Shown: positions 23,501 through 35,257, numbered from the stretch's first letter. The stretch is DNA of 64,000 nt from Haematobia irritans (GCF_050003625.1 NC_134397.1:270810070-270874069), one strand, 5' to 3'. The notes: a model not told the origin generated them from the sequence alone. Translations and numbers: made by a program.

Positions 23501-26500
23501 CCAACATCAGCCATGTCCGCTGGTTATTTTTGTATGGACCATTTGCTCTGATTATTGGACTAAGAATGTCGATGTTGCAAATAGTTTTTCCTAACGGATA
23601 AGCACGCCAAATGTCTACCCACATCATCTATATAAGAAGACGTACAATCTTTTCTAAAGCATATCCCCAAAAAATCCCCAACCTAAAAATGTTTCTCCAT
23701 GAAAAATCTCCAAAGAAAATTTGATATAGAAGAGTTTTTCACATAATTTGATTTCTATAGAAAATTTTATCAAAATTTTACTTCTATAGAAAATATTATC
23801 CAAAATTTTATTTCTATAGAAAATTTTATCAAAATTTTACTTCTATAGAACATGTTATTATAAACTTCAAAGTGTTATTATAACTTCATTTGTATAGAAA
23901 ATGTAAGTACCCTTAGTTGGAGAGAAATATTTAGCACCAAAACATAAATTTTATTTATTTATAAATTTACAATCATAATAAATTTTGAACATAAACCAAA
24001 TAAGATAGGTGCTAACCACAGAGAGAAGTTCATCACTGTGGTATCACATTAGACTGAATAGTCTAAGTGAGCCTGAAATATCGGGCAGCCACTATACCTA
24101 ACCTAACCTAACCTAACCTAACCTAGGTGCTAACAACATAGGTTTTCGACCTGTACCAAAAGATCAAGAATTCTACCAATCTACGAAACAGCAAAAAAAT
24201 TTACCATGTTTGGTAGAATTCTACCAACTGTGGCAACCGTGTACCCAAGCCGTGACGGACTAAAAGAAAACTGACTACTCGTTTAACCAGGACATGTCAA
24301 AAAACTGTGCAACACTGGCATCAGCTGTTTAAAAACAATCACAGAAAACAAGTGATAAATATTTAGTGATGCGATTATTTATGAAACTTATGAAACACTT
24401 TTAATTTTACATTATTCGATAAATTAATCACAATAAATTGTTGATCCGTATCTCTCACCAAAAAAAAGTGTCACTTACAAAAGATTAGTTTTCTGATATT
24501 TCGTGTAGATTTATTTATAAATTATCTGATGCATTATATTCAAATTATGAACAAAATTTATTATTTTGTTTCCTTGTTTATTTTTAATCATTTTAATCAC
24601 CGTTTAACATCTATGTCGACTCCAAAGTCTATGATGAAAATGGGAGTACACTTCTTTTCAAAAATTACAAATTTCTGGAAGACTTGGAACATTTTACAAT
24701 TGTAATTATGCCAATTCACTTAGACTGTAAAATAGGTCGTCGCAAGTTTGGATAATAATAATGTCTATCAAATCAGCCACCATTTTTATATCATTATATT
24801 TATCACTCAATTGTGTTGTAAATTTTATTGCAACGATAAATAAAAGAAGTCGCTATGAGTAAATATTAGTATGAACAAATTGAAGGTTATGGCCGGACGG
24901 TACTTATTGGAGGTGTTTCTGCAGTAGATGATGATTGTCTGCCAGCTGTGGAATTGTAAATTTAGTTGACGTGGTCTCATTTGATGCCATTGATTGAATG
25001 TAGAGTTCCAAAATCTCCAACTTTGATCTCGACTCCTTAAGATCATAGGCCTTATCAGCATTATCGACAGCCAAAACAACCACTACCACAATTAAGATGG
25101 TACACAAAATCCCAAAGAAAACAGCCATACGATGGGCGGTACATTTTTCTAAGTGGGTGAGGGGGGTTGAGAAACAAATTAAAAGTTAATTTAAAATCCT
25201 TTTTGGCAAACGTTAATCGTTTGCACTTACCCTTAAGTTTACTTATAGTACAGCCAAACATTTTGTGGATTTTTATATTCGGCCACCTTCTAATTGCGAC
25301 TAAACTCGAATGTTATGATTCGCCATGGTCACCATACGCTATAGTTGCTGGCCATTAATGGGTCCGTTTATCAAACCGATTTAATGGCTTCTCAATAAAA
25401 CTTAACGAACATTTAACTTAATCGATATCAACGCTGATATCTCGAGATAACTTTTTCATTTAGCCAAAAAAAAAAAATAATAATAATAATGCCAATATTC
25501 GATATTTCCTACTTTTCTTGAGATAAGCCTATGAAGTTGGGCTAGAAGCGGAGGGAGACCTCTATAATAAAACTTTGTTGCCGCTTCAGGTTCTACATTC
25601 CACTTTTTAGTGTTCTTCTATTTTCCCAAATGAAATTAGCTTTGGTGGTTTTGAGAGCAAAGTGTGTTTAGTTTATTGGCCATATCGTAAACTAATATTT
25701 CCCCTCAATTTATATGAGAATTTGAAATTTTGTTATCGTCCAATTATTAGAGACTTGAGTGTTGATTTAGATTTTTTTCCTAAGTGTTCAGATTGTTTTG
25801 GCATGCAATCTGTTATTTGGATATTTTTATGGTCAATCTGAATGCTGTTTTTTTGGAGGAATTTATGATAGGATCGATATCGAAATGTTTGTAAATGTTT
25901 AATTATTGCATAATTATAAATATAATATCGAGGTTGTTTTTTTGTGATAAATTAATGTATTTTTGTCCAATTGTATCATTAAATGATTGGAGAATTTTTA
26001 ATATTGTTTTGAGTTAAAAAAAGTTCGATTAGCCTTTCACCGTAACCTTCTATGAAATTTGTCAATCTCTACTACATTGTCAATAAACATCAAGAACATA
26101 TCACATAAATGAACGCTACCAAAGCAGTCAAAACTGACGGGTCACACAAAACCCAGGCTGGTATGGGATTGAACAGCATATACGGTCACATTATGAATAC
26201 AGGGATACCATCGTGGTGCAATGGTTTACATGCCAGCCTTGCACACAAAGGGTCGTGGGTTCAATCTCAATGTCGAACAAACAACAAAAATTTTTTCAGC
26301 GATGGATACGGGATAATCCACCACAGAAAAATGCTGGTAAACTTTTTCAGATCAGTATAGGGGCTATACGAAAACATGGTCGGATTTATGCCATAGTCGC
26401 CACACATATTTACAGACACAAAAACCACTAGATTTTGAATTTCTGGCAAATCAGATAAAAATTGGGATATATAGACCCTCATCTTCGGCACCAATTTCAA

Positions 26501-29500
26501 GCAAATCGGGTAAAAATTGCGGTCTCCAAAATCAAATTGGGAGATCGGGCCATATAGGGGCTATAGTGAAACCTAGACCGATGCGCACAACCTTCGGCAC
26601 ACTGGTTTATATGCCTAAAATACCTCTAGATTTTCAATTTCAAGTAAATTTGATAAAAATCGCGGTGTTTAGAAGCCAAAGATATCAAATCGGGAGATAG
26701 GGCTATACCAAAACATCGACCGATTCACACAATATTCGGCACGAAATCTAGATCGATGAACACCACGTTCGGCACACTGGTTTATATACCTAAAATACTA
26801 AACTAGATTGCCAATTTCAGGTAAATTTGATAAAAATCGCGGCATTTATACTCAATTTCAGGCAATTCGGATGAAAAGTGTCTATATGCTCAAGACTCCT
26901 TCGAACTTGATCTGTGTGCAGGTAAGAATATATATACTGTATAAACTGAAAAAAAGTGAACTGTTTTATAGGAAGAATAAATTAACTCGTACGAAAATTG
27001 AACTACATTTTACTCCACATTTTAAGATTTCCACAAAGCGTTGTTAAAACCAGGAAAATTTAATGCCCCGTTGTACTTTTTAACTGCAGTTTTCGAAATT
27101 ACACCCTCTCATAGAAGAAGAAATTAACTAAAACGCTCCAATAACGCCATATAAGAAGAAAATCATTGGCGCCAAATCATGACCATTTTAACAATACAGT
27201 AGTTCATTCTTACTATTTTTGGGAATCGTACGAAAATTTTCATTTGCTTTAGTTCATATTGAACTTATGTGTACGGTCATTGAACTTAATACTCGCGTTT
27301 AGTTCTTAAAATGTTTGAGACAACGAAATTTTCATTGGGCTGTGGAAAATTTCGCAAAATATAATAAAATTTAACTACAAACAAATAATTATTTTGTAAT
27401 AAAAATAAGTTTAATTCATTGCAGCCAAATTCACGCATTTTTGCCATCAATGACTTGTGGTACGGTGCGTTGTCTTGGTGGAACAACACTTTTTTCTTCT
27501 TCATATGGGGCCGTTTTGCCGCGATTTCGACCTTCAAACGCTCCAATAACGCCATATAAAAGTCACTGTTGATGGTTTTTCCCTTCTCAAGATAATCGAT
27601 AAAAATTATTCCATGCGCATCCCAAACAACAGAGGCCATTACTTTGCCAGCGGACTTTTGAGTCTTTCCACGCTTCGGAGACGGTTCACCGGTCGCTGTT
27701 CACTCAGTCGATTGGACCCAGGAGTGTAGTGATGGAGCCATGTTTCATCCATTGTCACATATAGACGGAAAAACTCGGGTATTACGAGTTAACAGCTGCA
27801 AACACCGTTGTTTGGTCAATTGTGAGCTCGCGCGGCACCCATTTTGCACAGAGCTTCCGCATATGCAAATATTGATGAATGATATGACCAACACGTTCCT
27901 TTGATATCTTTAAGGCCTCTGCTATCTCGATCAACTTCGTTTTATGGTCATTCAAAATCATTTTGTGTATTTTTTTGATGTTTTCGTCGGTAACCACCTC
28001 TTTCGGGCGTCCACTGCGTTCACCGTCCTCCGTGCTCAATTTTACCACGCTTGAATTTTGCATACCAATCAATTATTGTTGATTTCTATGGGGCAGAGTC
28101 CTGAAACTCATTATCAAGCCAAGTTTTTGCTTCCACCGTATTTTTTCCCTTCAGAAAACAGTATTTTATCAAAACACGAAATTCTTTTTTTTTTCAATTT
28201 TTTTTCACAATAACAAAAGTTGCTTCACAAAAGACGCTCTATCTCACAAACTAATTGACTTACAGACGTCAAATTTTGACACGAATCATTTGAAGGTTGG
28301 TATTATATAAAAATAATATTCATTTAATACTAGCGACGCCATCTATGTGTCAGACCGGGGACTTATCAGCCAACCTGTTAAATTTATATTTTTGTCTCCG
28401 TCCGAAAAAGGAAACTACAATCCATGACCCACCTATTGTATCTAAGGTGATCATTCAGTATGAGGAATGAAAACTTCATTCCTCATTTATCCAGAGCAAA
28501 GGCGAGAGATGGAGACATGTAGCTTTCCACATTGTCTGCTAATGTGTCGAGAATTCTTTAGGAAACTGCGAACTAAATCAGAACATCTCATTAGTGCAAG
28601 TCGCGCCAATGTTGCCAGATTTGCAGTGACGCTTCTTCGATTCACAATAGCACTTTATTGTAACTAATTTATCGAAAAACAAGAAATTCAAAGTGGTACA
28701 GTGTCATAAATAATCGCAACAGTAAATACTTATTACTAAACGGAGCATTTCATACATAAAAAATGCAAAATGTCACTTCTTTTCTGTAATTATTTTTAAA
28801 CAGCTGATGACAGTGTTGCATATTTTTGGAGATGTCCTGGATAAGCGAGAACTCTGTTTTCTTTTAGTCCTTCATGGCTTAGGGTATCCCGTGTTAAAAG
28901 AAAACAGCCCTACTGTGGTTTCACAACACCCAGAGAAGGAATATTATAAACCAAAACAAGAGCATAATGTTACTTTTCACGGAGAACATGAGACATTTTT
29001 ATCGCAAACTTTCCGAATTCAGATGCACAATTTCCTAGATAATAACATGATCTCCGTGAAAAAGTTGAATTCCATCCATTCATCCATCCATTTTTGTCGG
29101 CGGCGGCTGACGCAAAATGTTTGCCTCTGGCAGAGGCGGCTTGATGGCTAAACCAAAATAACTTTGTCCTTTCGGTGGTGGACAGTTATCCATTATATGC
29201 GCTGTCCAGACTACAAGGTTATCCGGTCGGAATATCTGTGTTTGTAAAGGATCTTACAGTATGGCCGAACGTTCAGAATTGTCGGAGGTAAGTAAAATAT
29301 TGATAAATGTGTCCATTAAAAAGGGATTATCTGGGATATGTTCGGCACGAGCACTGTCGTCCGAATAAACTTATAGTCTGGACGGCGCAATAAAATCAAT
29401 TTGATGTTATCCGAATGGTAATGAAACTAGTTGTCAATTACTAGTTGTACACCGAATCCTACAATCAAATTTACATTTCATTCAAACTTTCTGAGCTAAT

Positions 29501-30448
29501 TTGTTTTTAATTATTATAGAAACTTGATACTGATTGTTTGTGAATGGAATGTTCAAAATGTTGGCAAAAGATACCATAATCATTGATACATTTTTCTGAT
29601 TTGGCGGCTAATTATGAGTCGAGATGAGTCCACATATTTAAAATCAACTCTCCCTGCACTTTTTGTATTATTTATTACCATTTTAAAACTTGTCGAAATT
29701 CATGGTCAATGTCCCTAGAACGTTTTCGTTCGAGTGAATAGATAACGAGAATTCAACTGGTTTGCATAAAAGTTTTCGATTCGATATGGAGAAACCGGGA
29801 GTCCCTGCAGGACAAAATTGTCTGGGCTTAACCCAACTTTTTATTACATCTCATTGAATAATAACGTCAATAACACCACCAACACTTTACCGACATATGA
29901 ACTAAATCAACGAAATTTTAAATTGTAAAACAACACACATGCACAGTCTTCTGTGAATATATCATAAACTAAGGAAACATACCTCTTCCGGATTTGGTAA
30001 TCCTGTTGGTAAAGTAGGGAATGTTGGATCATTTCCAGGCGCTGTAGGCCATGAAGGTAACGTTGGCGATGAGGTTGAAGAGGATGAAGACGATGAGGAC
30101 GATGATGAGCTTGACGAAGTTGTCTCTCCCGTGGGAGTAATTTCACCACCTGGTGTTGTCTCTGAAGGTCCTGGACTTGAAGATGATGTTGATTGAGTAG
30201 TTGGGGTTGTAGCTGTAGACGTCACAGCAGTCGATATTGTATCCAATTTATCCAGAGCATCCTGCAATTCTTCTTCTAAATCAGCTTTCTCTACAGCCAA
30301 TACGATGGTGGATACGCAAAAAGCTGTCGTAGCCAAGGCAAAAAATATTGCCACATTTTTGGCTGTTAACACTATAACGAAGAAACCGAAAATGGTGTTG
30401 TAAGGGCTTTATGAAAACAATTTTGTAATATTTAAACTTACATAACAT
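20584..30448 (-). CDS. M1 aminopeptidase (aminopeptidase N-like), N-terminal exons only
   Basis: Exons read on the minus strand: 30448-30442 (ATG), 30371-29983 and 20954-20584. All junctions are GT/AG and the frame is kept; 255 residues result. The product starts with a hydrophobic signal anchor (about residues 8-28), then an acidic coiled segment and a Ser/Thr/Pro stalk with a 14-Ser run. Then comes the M1 N-terminal beta domain (VIYRLPEHIRPIKYKL onward, through LVGLYSSTYLGANGETR). Family knowledge: type II membrane ectopeptidases that remove N-terminal residues from peptides, often in gut. The stalk is likely O-glycosylated. The catalytic HEXXH exon does not appear in the next 20 kb, so the gene either has a very long intron or is broken. 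The second intron (9 kb) is packed with repeats. A paralogue lies upstream at 57679-63420. Confidence 0.8.
21022..22030 (-). mobile_element. Family C repeat (Helentron-like), reverse copy
   Basis: In reverse orientation it runs from a start like that of 36914 (ACTGCTGTATATAC on the plus strand at its right) to a 3' hairpin at 21026-21063 (TACCCACCACCAT pairing with ATGGTAACGGGGGTA). The inside has the short CAGACGGACA-type repeat region and degenerate ~150-bp units. No coding capacity. It sits in the long intron of the aminopeptidase gene. Confidence 0.6.
22182..23465 (+). mobile_element. DD34D mariner, full length but inactive
   Basis: Terminal repeats (GGTTGATAAGTCCCCGGTCT left, AGACCGGGGACTAATCAGCC right) with TA at 22180-22181 and 23466-23467. 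At 1284 bp it is the usual mariner length. The transposase frame starts at 22360 but is shifted almost at once by an extra base, has TAG at about 22526 and at 22878, a further shift near 22590, and another near 23280. Readable motifs include MDETWLHHYT (first Asp), FHQDNAPYH and LAPSDFFLF. The spacing between the last two Asp is 34, i.e. DD34D. Confidence 0.9.
22360..23400 (+). pseudogene. Broken mariner DD34D transposase
   Basis: The order of segments is intact: an N-terminal helix-turn-helix region, a WVPREL linker motif (about 22720), and a catalytic domain with MDETW, HQDNAPYH and SPDLAPSDFF. At least two in-frame stops and three frameshifts prevent expression. The inverted relative at 27422-28378 has different lesions, so the two decayed separately. 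Confidence 0.85.
23745..23860 (+). repeat. Short run of the dispersed 29-bp repeat
   Basis: About four diverged units of the TTTCTATAGAAAATTTTATC type, the same as the 4.5-7.9 kb array. Confidence 0.75.
24020..24125 (+). mobile_element. SINE 3' fragment with (CCTAA)n tail
   Basis: It matches the last third of the 7953-8270 SINE and ends in about six CCTAA units at 24097-24125. Confidence 0.8.
24230..24480 (+). repeat. Dispersed repeat, inverted partner of 28640-28895
   Basis: The reverse complement of this block aligns by eye with 28640-28895: shared phrases include 'aaacagctgatg', 'agtgttgca', 'atgtcctgg' and 'ttttcttttagtcc'. Each copy is diverged. Non-coding; class unknown. Confidence 0.6.
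24904..25261 (-). pseudogene. Decayed alternative N-terminal exons of an aminopeptidase-like protein
   Basis: Exon 1 is 25261-25231 (MFGCTISKLK) with a good GTAAGT donor. Exon 2 starts at 25148 after a CACTTAG acceptor and encodes a strong signal anchor (GILCTILIVVVVVLAV) followed by an acidic segment. This mirrors the layout of the real first exons at 29983-30448. In this frame translation stops at 24904-24906. In another frame the final part reads as an S/T/P-rich stalk (SSSTAETPP) that would join perfectly in phase to VIYRLPEHIRP at 20954, except that the donor reads ATAAGT instead of GTAAGT and a frameshift is needed upstream. I infer a former alternative first exon or paralogue remnant. 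It could instead be a separate ~90-residue membrane protein. Confidence 0.5.
25262..26200. other. Intronic DNA without recognised features
   Basis: This would hold the promoter of the 25.2 kb exon set if it was ever a start site. No TATA or initiator could be assigned with confidence. The sequence is AT-rich with T-runs. Confidence 0.3.
26201..26342 (+). mobile_element. SINE 5' head fragment
   Basis: A box (TGGTGCAATGGTTTAC), B-box region (GGGTTCAATCTC) and the first body phrase around 'ggataatccaccac' are present. It is truncated at 26342, where family C repeat sequence begins. Confidence 0.7.
26345..26900 (+). repeat. Fragment of family C ~150-bp internal repeats
   Basis: Successive units contain 'gggctata', 'gaccgat', 'ttcggcac', 'aatttcaag' and 'gataaaaatcgcgg' in the same order as in 37240-38040. 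Both ends of the element are missing. Confidence 0.6.
27422..28378 (-). mobile_element. DD34D mariner, reverse copy, 3' truncated
   Basis: The 5' terminal repeat is complete at 28350-28378 with TA after it. The transposase reads leftward but is disrupted: a shift near 28170, another near 27790-27700, and an internal deletion at about 27430 that removes the SPDLAPSD third-Asp region. The 3' terminal repeat is absent. MKKKKVLFHQDNAPYH is preserved. Related to 22182-23465 but with its own lesions. Confidence 0.85.
28640..28895 (-). repeat. Dispersed repeat, inverted partner of 24230-24480
   Basis: See the partner block. A MITE-like CCCAGAGAAGGAATAT follows at about 28929, so different repeats abut here. 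A 114-codon plus-strand ORF across this junction (28807-29151) is probably chance. Confidence 0.55.
28926..29070 (+). mobile_element. Truncated MITE related to 1300-1549
   Basis: The left end (ACACCCAGAGAAGGAATAT) resembles the CACGCAGAGAAGGAATATG terminus and 'caagagcataatgtta' matches further in. The right arm is not clear. Confidence 0.4.
29198..29389. mobile_element. Foldback MITE, about 192 bp
   Basis: The left end TGCGCTGTCCAGACTA and the right end TAGTCTGGACGGCGCA are inverted repeats that extend inward for over 40 bp with mismatches. No coding capacity. Inside the aminopeptidase gene, just downstream of its stalk exon. Confidence 0.7.
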
Positions 30449-31598
30449 GTTATAAAATTGAAAGAATTATTGGTAGGTTTTTTTTTCAAAATTAATCCTT
30501 TAACGGCGGCATTTACTTCTTGCAATGCTGCCTATTGGATGGAAAATCGTTGACTGGCAATCACTAGCAATCTGACTTAGCACCTGAACTTGATTTCTTT
30601 ACTCGGTCGCATTGCCATCCCACCTTTAACAAAAGAAGTCTCCACGCAGTGTTTATTATCATTTATGGCAGCGATATTATCGCAGATTTTATCGTTTTGG
30701 ACTGGGGACAATTACTTTATTATCTCGTATTTATGATTGGCTAGATGACTATTTTTCTTTAAACATTTTACCAAAGAAGCATTCTGGATATATACTGGCA
30801 GAGTATTGTAAAAAAAAATTCAAGTTAATTTCTGACCGATTGCGACAATTTTGCTACATTGTCATATATTGTTCTATGTAGGCCAAATGCAACAGAACTT
30901 TGGGCTAATAATTATATTGGAAATGAATGCATGTTTGTGTTCCCGAAAAAAAATATATATAATCGATATTTCGCTTTTGCTCATTAATGATTCAATAGAA
31001 ATTTTTGATAAAACAAACAAATGATAAGTCACATGCAACAGTACTTGGCAGATGTATGTGGTTTAATCTCGGACCATGTGATGCGATTACGTAGTAAAGG
31101 TGAGTTTAAAAAGAGGTGTGAGATCTTATCCACTACTTCCAAAGTCCCTTCTCTTTGACACAAGCCGTATATTTACCATGATTGTCATCCAAATATACGT
31201 AAGCCATTAGAATTCTCTAATCCATTTTAAGGAATACAAACTTTGTGAAAATTTCCTTTGGGCTTTTCCCCATCAAGTTATAATAAAATTTGCAACAAAT
31301 ATGTATGATTCATTTTTCTTACTGATTTAGTTTTCACTTAGCCGATTTTAGCGGCTAAACTCGAACTTAATACTCACCTATAAAGAAAATCGAATTTTTG
31401 AACCCTGTTATGTGTTCATGTAGGAAAGGTTAAAAAGAAGTTTCCATATTCACCAGTTCTTCTAAATCTCTTCTCTTCGTCACGTGCCTTAAATTTAAAA
31501 TTTCGGGATTGGGAACAAACACAGATATTAACCCATTACACGCCAAGACCATTTAAAATAAAAAAAAATCATTTGTATATTTACACTTAACTTCAGTT
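30449..31598. other. 5' flank of the downstream aminopeptidase gene
   Basis: Upstream of the ATG at 30448 this should hold the 5' UTR and promoter, but no TATA box or initiator is clear enough to name. No ORF recognised. Family B repeat begins at about 31599. Confidence 0.3.
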
Positions 31599-31854
31599 AA
31601 AAACAAGTATATACGGCCGTAAGTTCGGCCAGGCCGAAGCTTATGTACCCTCCATCATGGATTGCGTAGAAACTTTATCTAAACACTGCCATCCACAATC
31701 GAATTACTTAAGCTGCGGTAACGCTTGCCGATGGCAAGGTATCTTAAAACCTCCTAACACCATCTTCTAAATTGTATGTAAGTCCATACGTGGTATATAT
31801 TAAATCAAAAAAGATCGATCCAATACGTATATAATTCAGTTTGCCAAAGTAGAC

Positions 31855-32310
31855 ATAATTTTGACAAAATTTTCTACAGAAATAAAATTTTAACAAAATT
31901 TTCTATAGAAATAAAATTTTCACAAAATTTTCTATAGAAATAAAAATTTTGACAAAATTTTCTATAGAAAGAAAATTTTGACAAAATTTTCTACAGAAAT
32001 AAAATTTTAACAAAATTTTCTATAGAAATAAACTTTTGACAAAATTTTCTATAGAAATAAAATCTTGGTAGATTATTTTTGGCTCGAGTGGCAACCATGA
32101 TTATGAACCGAATAAAATTTGAACAAAATTTTCTATAGAAATAAAAATTTGAAAAAATTTTTTATAGAAATAAAATTTTGACAAGGATGAACATTTTATT
32201 ATGAACCGAATAAAATTTTAACAAAATTTTCTCTAGAAATAAAATTTTGACAAAATGTTCTATAGAAATAAAATTTTGACAAAATTTTCTATAGAAATAA
32301 AATTTTGGTA
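31855..32310 (-). repeat. 29-bp repeats, reverse orientation, inside family B
   Basis: More than ten units of the ACAAAATTTTCTATAGAAAT type, the reverse complement of the 4.5-7.9 kb array unit, in two blocks separated by a short duplicated phrase ending in 'aaccatgattatgaacc'. Confidence 0.85.
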
Positions 32311-32650
32311 GATTATTTTTGGCTCTAGTGGCAACCATGATTATGAACCGATATGGACCAATTTTTGTGTGAATGGACCAATTTTGGTATGGTTGTTAGC
32401 GACCATATACTAACACCACGTTCCTAATTTGAACCGGATCGGATGAATTTTGCTCCTCCAAGAGGCTTCGGAGGTCAAATCTGGAGAATGTTTTATATGG
32501 GGGCTATATATAATTATGGACCGATATGGACCAATTCTGGCACGGTTGTAAAAGATCATATACTAACACCATGTTCCAAATTACAACCGGATTGGATGAA
32601 ATTTGCTTCTCTTGGAGACTTCGCAAGCCAAATCTGGGGATCGGTTTATA

Positions 32651-33583
32651 AAGGGTGATTTGTTAAGAGCTTGATAACTTTTTTTAAGAAAAAAACGCAT
32701 AAAATTTGCAAAATCTCATCGGTTCTTTATTTGAAACGTTAGATTGGTCCATGACATTTACTTTTTGAAGATAATTTCATTTAAATGTTGACCGCGGCTG
32801 CGTCTTAGGTGGTCCATTCGGAAAGTCCAATTTTGGGCAACTTTTTCGAGCATTTCGGCCGGAATAGCCCGAATTTCTTCGGAAATGTTGTCTTCCAAAG
32901 CTGGAATAGTTGATGGCTTATTTCTGTAGACTTTAGACTTGACGTAGCCCCACAAAAAATAGTCTAAAGGCGTCAAATCGCATGATCTTGGTGGCCAACT
33001 TACCGGTCCATTTCTTGAGATGAATTGTTCTCCGAAGTTTTCCCTCAAAATGGCCATAGAATCGCGAGCTGTGTGGCATGTAGCGCCATCTTGTTGAAAC
33101 CACATGTCAACCAAGTTCAGTTCTTCCATTTTTGGCAACAAAAAGTTTGTTAGCATCGAACGATAGCGATCGCCATTCACCGTAACGTTGCGTCCAACAG
33201 CATCTTTGAAAAAATACGGTCCAATGATTCCACCAGCGTACAAACCACACCAAACAGTGCATTTTTCGGGATGCATGGGCAGTTCTTGAACGGCTTCTGG
33301 TTGCTCTTCACTCCAAATGCGGCAATTTTGCTTATTTACGTAGCCATTCAACCAGAAATGACCCTCATCGCTGAACAAAATTTGTCGATAAAAAAGCGGA
33401 TTTTCTGCCAACTTTTCTAGGGCCCATTCACTGAAAATTCGACGTTGTGGCAGATCGTAAGTCTATTCATGATGAAATGTCAAAGCATACTGAGCATCTT
33501 TCTCTTTGACACCATGTCTGAAATCCCACGTGATCTGTCAAATACTAATGCATGAAAATCCTAACCTCAAAAGAATCACCCTT
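32651..33583 (-). mobile_element. Internally deleted DD41D mariner-like element, copy 3
   Basis: Reverse orientation; TA at 32649-32650 and 33584-33585; same termini as copy 1; 933 bp. The deletion differs from copies 1 and 2: the N-terminus is cut just after the first five codons, but the segment reading [16 protein letters not shown] before the catalytic domain is kept. It is inserted in a ~153-bp unit of family B. Confidence 0.92.
32758..33411 (-). pseudogene. DD41D transposase, catalytic half only (copy 3)
   Basis: 217 codons from an internal Met ([19 protein letters not shown]) to the stop. All three Asp of the DD41D triad are present; the residue after the first Asp-Glu is Gly instead of Ala. 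The true start codon at about 33470 is out of frame with this because of the deletion. Otherwise near-identical to copies 1 and 2. Confidence 0.82.
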
Positions 33584-33585
33584 TA

Positions 33586-34200
33586 TGAGGGCTATATATA
33601 ATTATGGACCGATGTGGACCAATTTTTGCACGGTTGTTAGAGACCATGTACCAATACCATGTACCAAATTTCAGCCGGATCGGATGCAATTTGCTCCTCT
33701 TTGAGGCTTCGCAAGTCAAATCTGGAGATCGGTTTATATGGGGTATATATATAATTATGGACCGATGTGGACCAATTTTTGCATGGTTGTTAGATACCAT
33801 ATACCAATATCATGTACCAAATTTCAGCCGAATCGGATGAAATTTGCTTCTCTTTGAGGCTCCGCAAGCCAAATCTGGGGATCGGTTTATATGGGGGCTA
33901 TATATAATTATGGACCGATGTGAACCAATTTTTGCATGGTTGTTAGAGACCATATACCAACACCATGTACCAAATTTCAGCCGGATCGGATGAAATTTGC
34001 TTCTCTTTTAGGCTCCGCAAGCCAAATCTGGGGATCGGTTTATATGGGGGCTATATATAATTATGGACCGATGTGGACCAATTTTTGCATGGTTGTTAGA
34101 GACCATATACCAACACTATATACCAAATTTCAGCCGGATTGGATGAAATATGCTTCTGTTAGAGGCTCCACAAGCCAAACCTGAGGGTCCCTTTATATGG
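33586..34200 (+). repeat. Four tandem ~153-bp units within family B
   Basis: The phrase GGACCGATGTG recurs at 33606, 33759, 33912 and 34065, an exact spacing of 153 bp, each followed by the same order of motifs ('ccaatttttgc', 'ggttgtta', 'ggatgaaat', 'ttgaggctc'). Two earlier diverged units are at 32360-32648. Short frames here are by-products of the repeat. Confidence 0.85.
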
Positions 34201-35257
34201 GGGCTATACGTAAAATTGGACCGATATGGCCCATTTTCAATACCATCCGACCTACATCGATAACAACTACTTGTGCCAAGTTTCAAGTCGATAGCTTGTT
34301 TCGTTCGGAAGTTAGCGTGATTTCAACAGACGGACGGACGGACGGACGGACATGCTTAGATCGACTCAGAATTTCACCACGACCCAGAATATATATAGTT
34401 TATGGGGTCTTAGAGCAATATTTCGATGTGTTACAAACGGAATGACAAAGTTAATATACCCCCATCCAGGGATCCGGAGCGGTCCATTTTTTTCGCTCCG
34501 CTCCGCTCCCGCTCCGGAGAAAAAAAAACCGCTCCGCTCCTCGCTCCGCTCCGAGAAAAAAAAAATCGCTCCGCTCCGCTCCACGCTCCGCTCCGCTCCT
34601 CTTCGAGAAAATTATAGTACAAACATTGTATTATTTGTTCAATTGAGTTTTATTTTATTTAGAAAAATCGGGCGGTACATATATGGGAGCTATAGCTACA
34701 TCTGAACCGATTTCGATGATTTTTTGCACATATAGTTAGTGCTATAGAAGATTACATTTCGCCAACTTTGAGTAAGATCGGTTGATAAATAAGGGTTTTA
34801 TGACCTAATTTGACAAAATCGGGCGATACATATATATGGGACCTATATCTAAATCTGAACCGATTTCGATGAACTTTTCAGACCTAAAGGGTGATACAGA
34901 AGATTATTTTGTGCTAAATTTGACGACGATCGGTTAGTAAAAAAAGTGCAACGTGACCCCATTTGTCGAAATCGGGCAATACATATATATGGGAGCTATA
35001 TCTAAATTTGATCCGATTTCTTCCAAATTCAGTAACGTTCGTCCTTGTGCCCAAAAAAACTCCCTGTACCAAATTTCATCAAAATCGGTTAATAATTGCG
35101 ACCGAAATCCTGGACGGACGCCAAGCGCTAGATCGACTCAGGAGGTGATTCTGAGTCGATCGGTATATATTTTATGGGGTCTAAATCAATATTTCTTGTA
35201 GGCACATTTTTTGGCAGATCAAACTTGTTATACCCTAACCACTATGTGGTTTAGGGT

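Noticed and set aside
24097..24125. Interstitial telomere sequence
   Set aside because: The CCTAA run is attached to a SINE 3' body and flies lack TTAGG telomeres.
24903..24908. AT-AC (U12-type) intron starting at ATAAGT in the decayed exon
   Set aside because: U12 donors read ATATCCTT; ATAAGT fits a mutated GTAAGT better, and the acceptor at 20955 is a normal AG.
28807..29151. 114-codon plus-strand ORF
   Set aside because: It crosses the junction between a dispersed repeat and a MITE remnant; no similarity to a known protein is apparent.
34352..34705. Ser/Arg/Pro-rich ORFs on both strands around 34.4-34.7 kb
   Set aside because: They are readings of the (GCTCC)n end of the hAT-like element.
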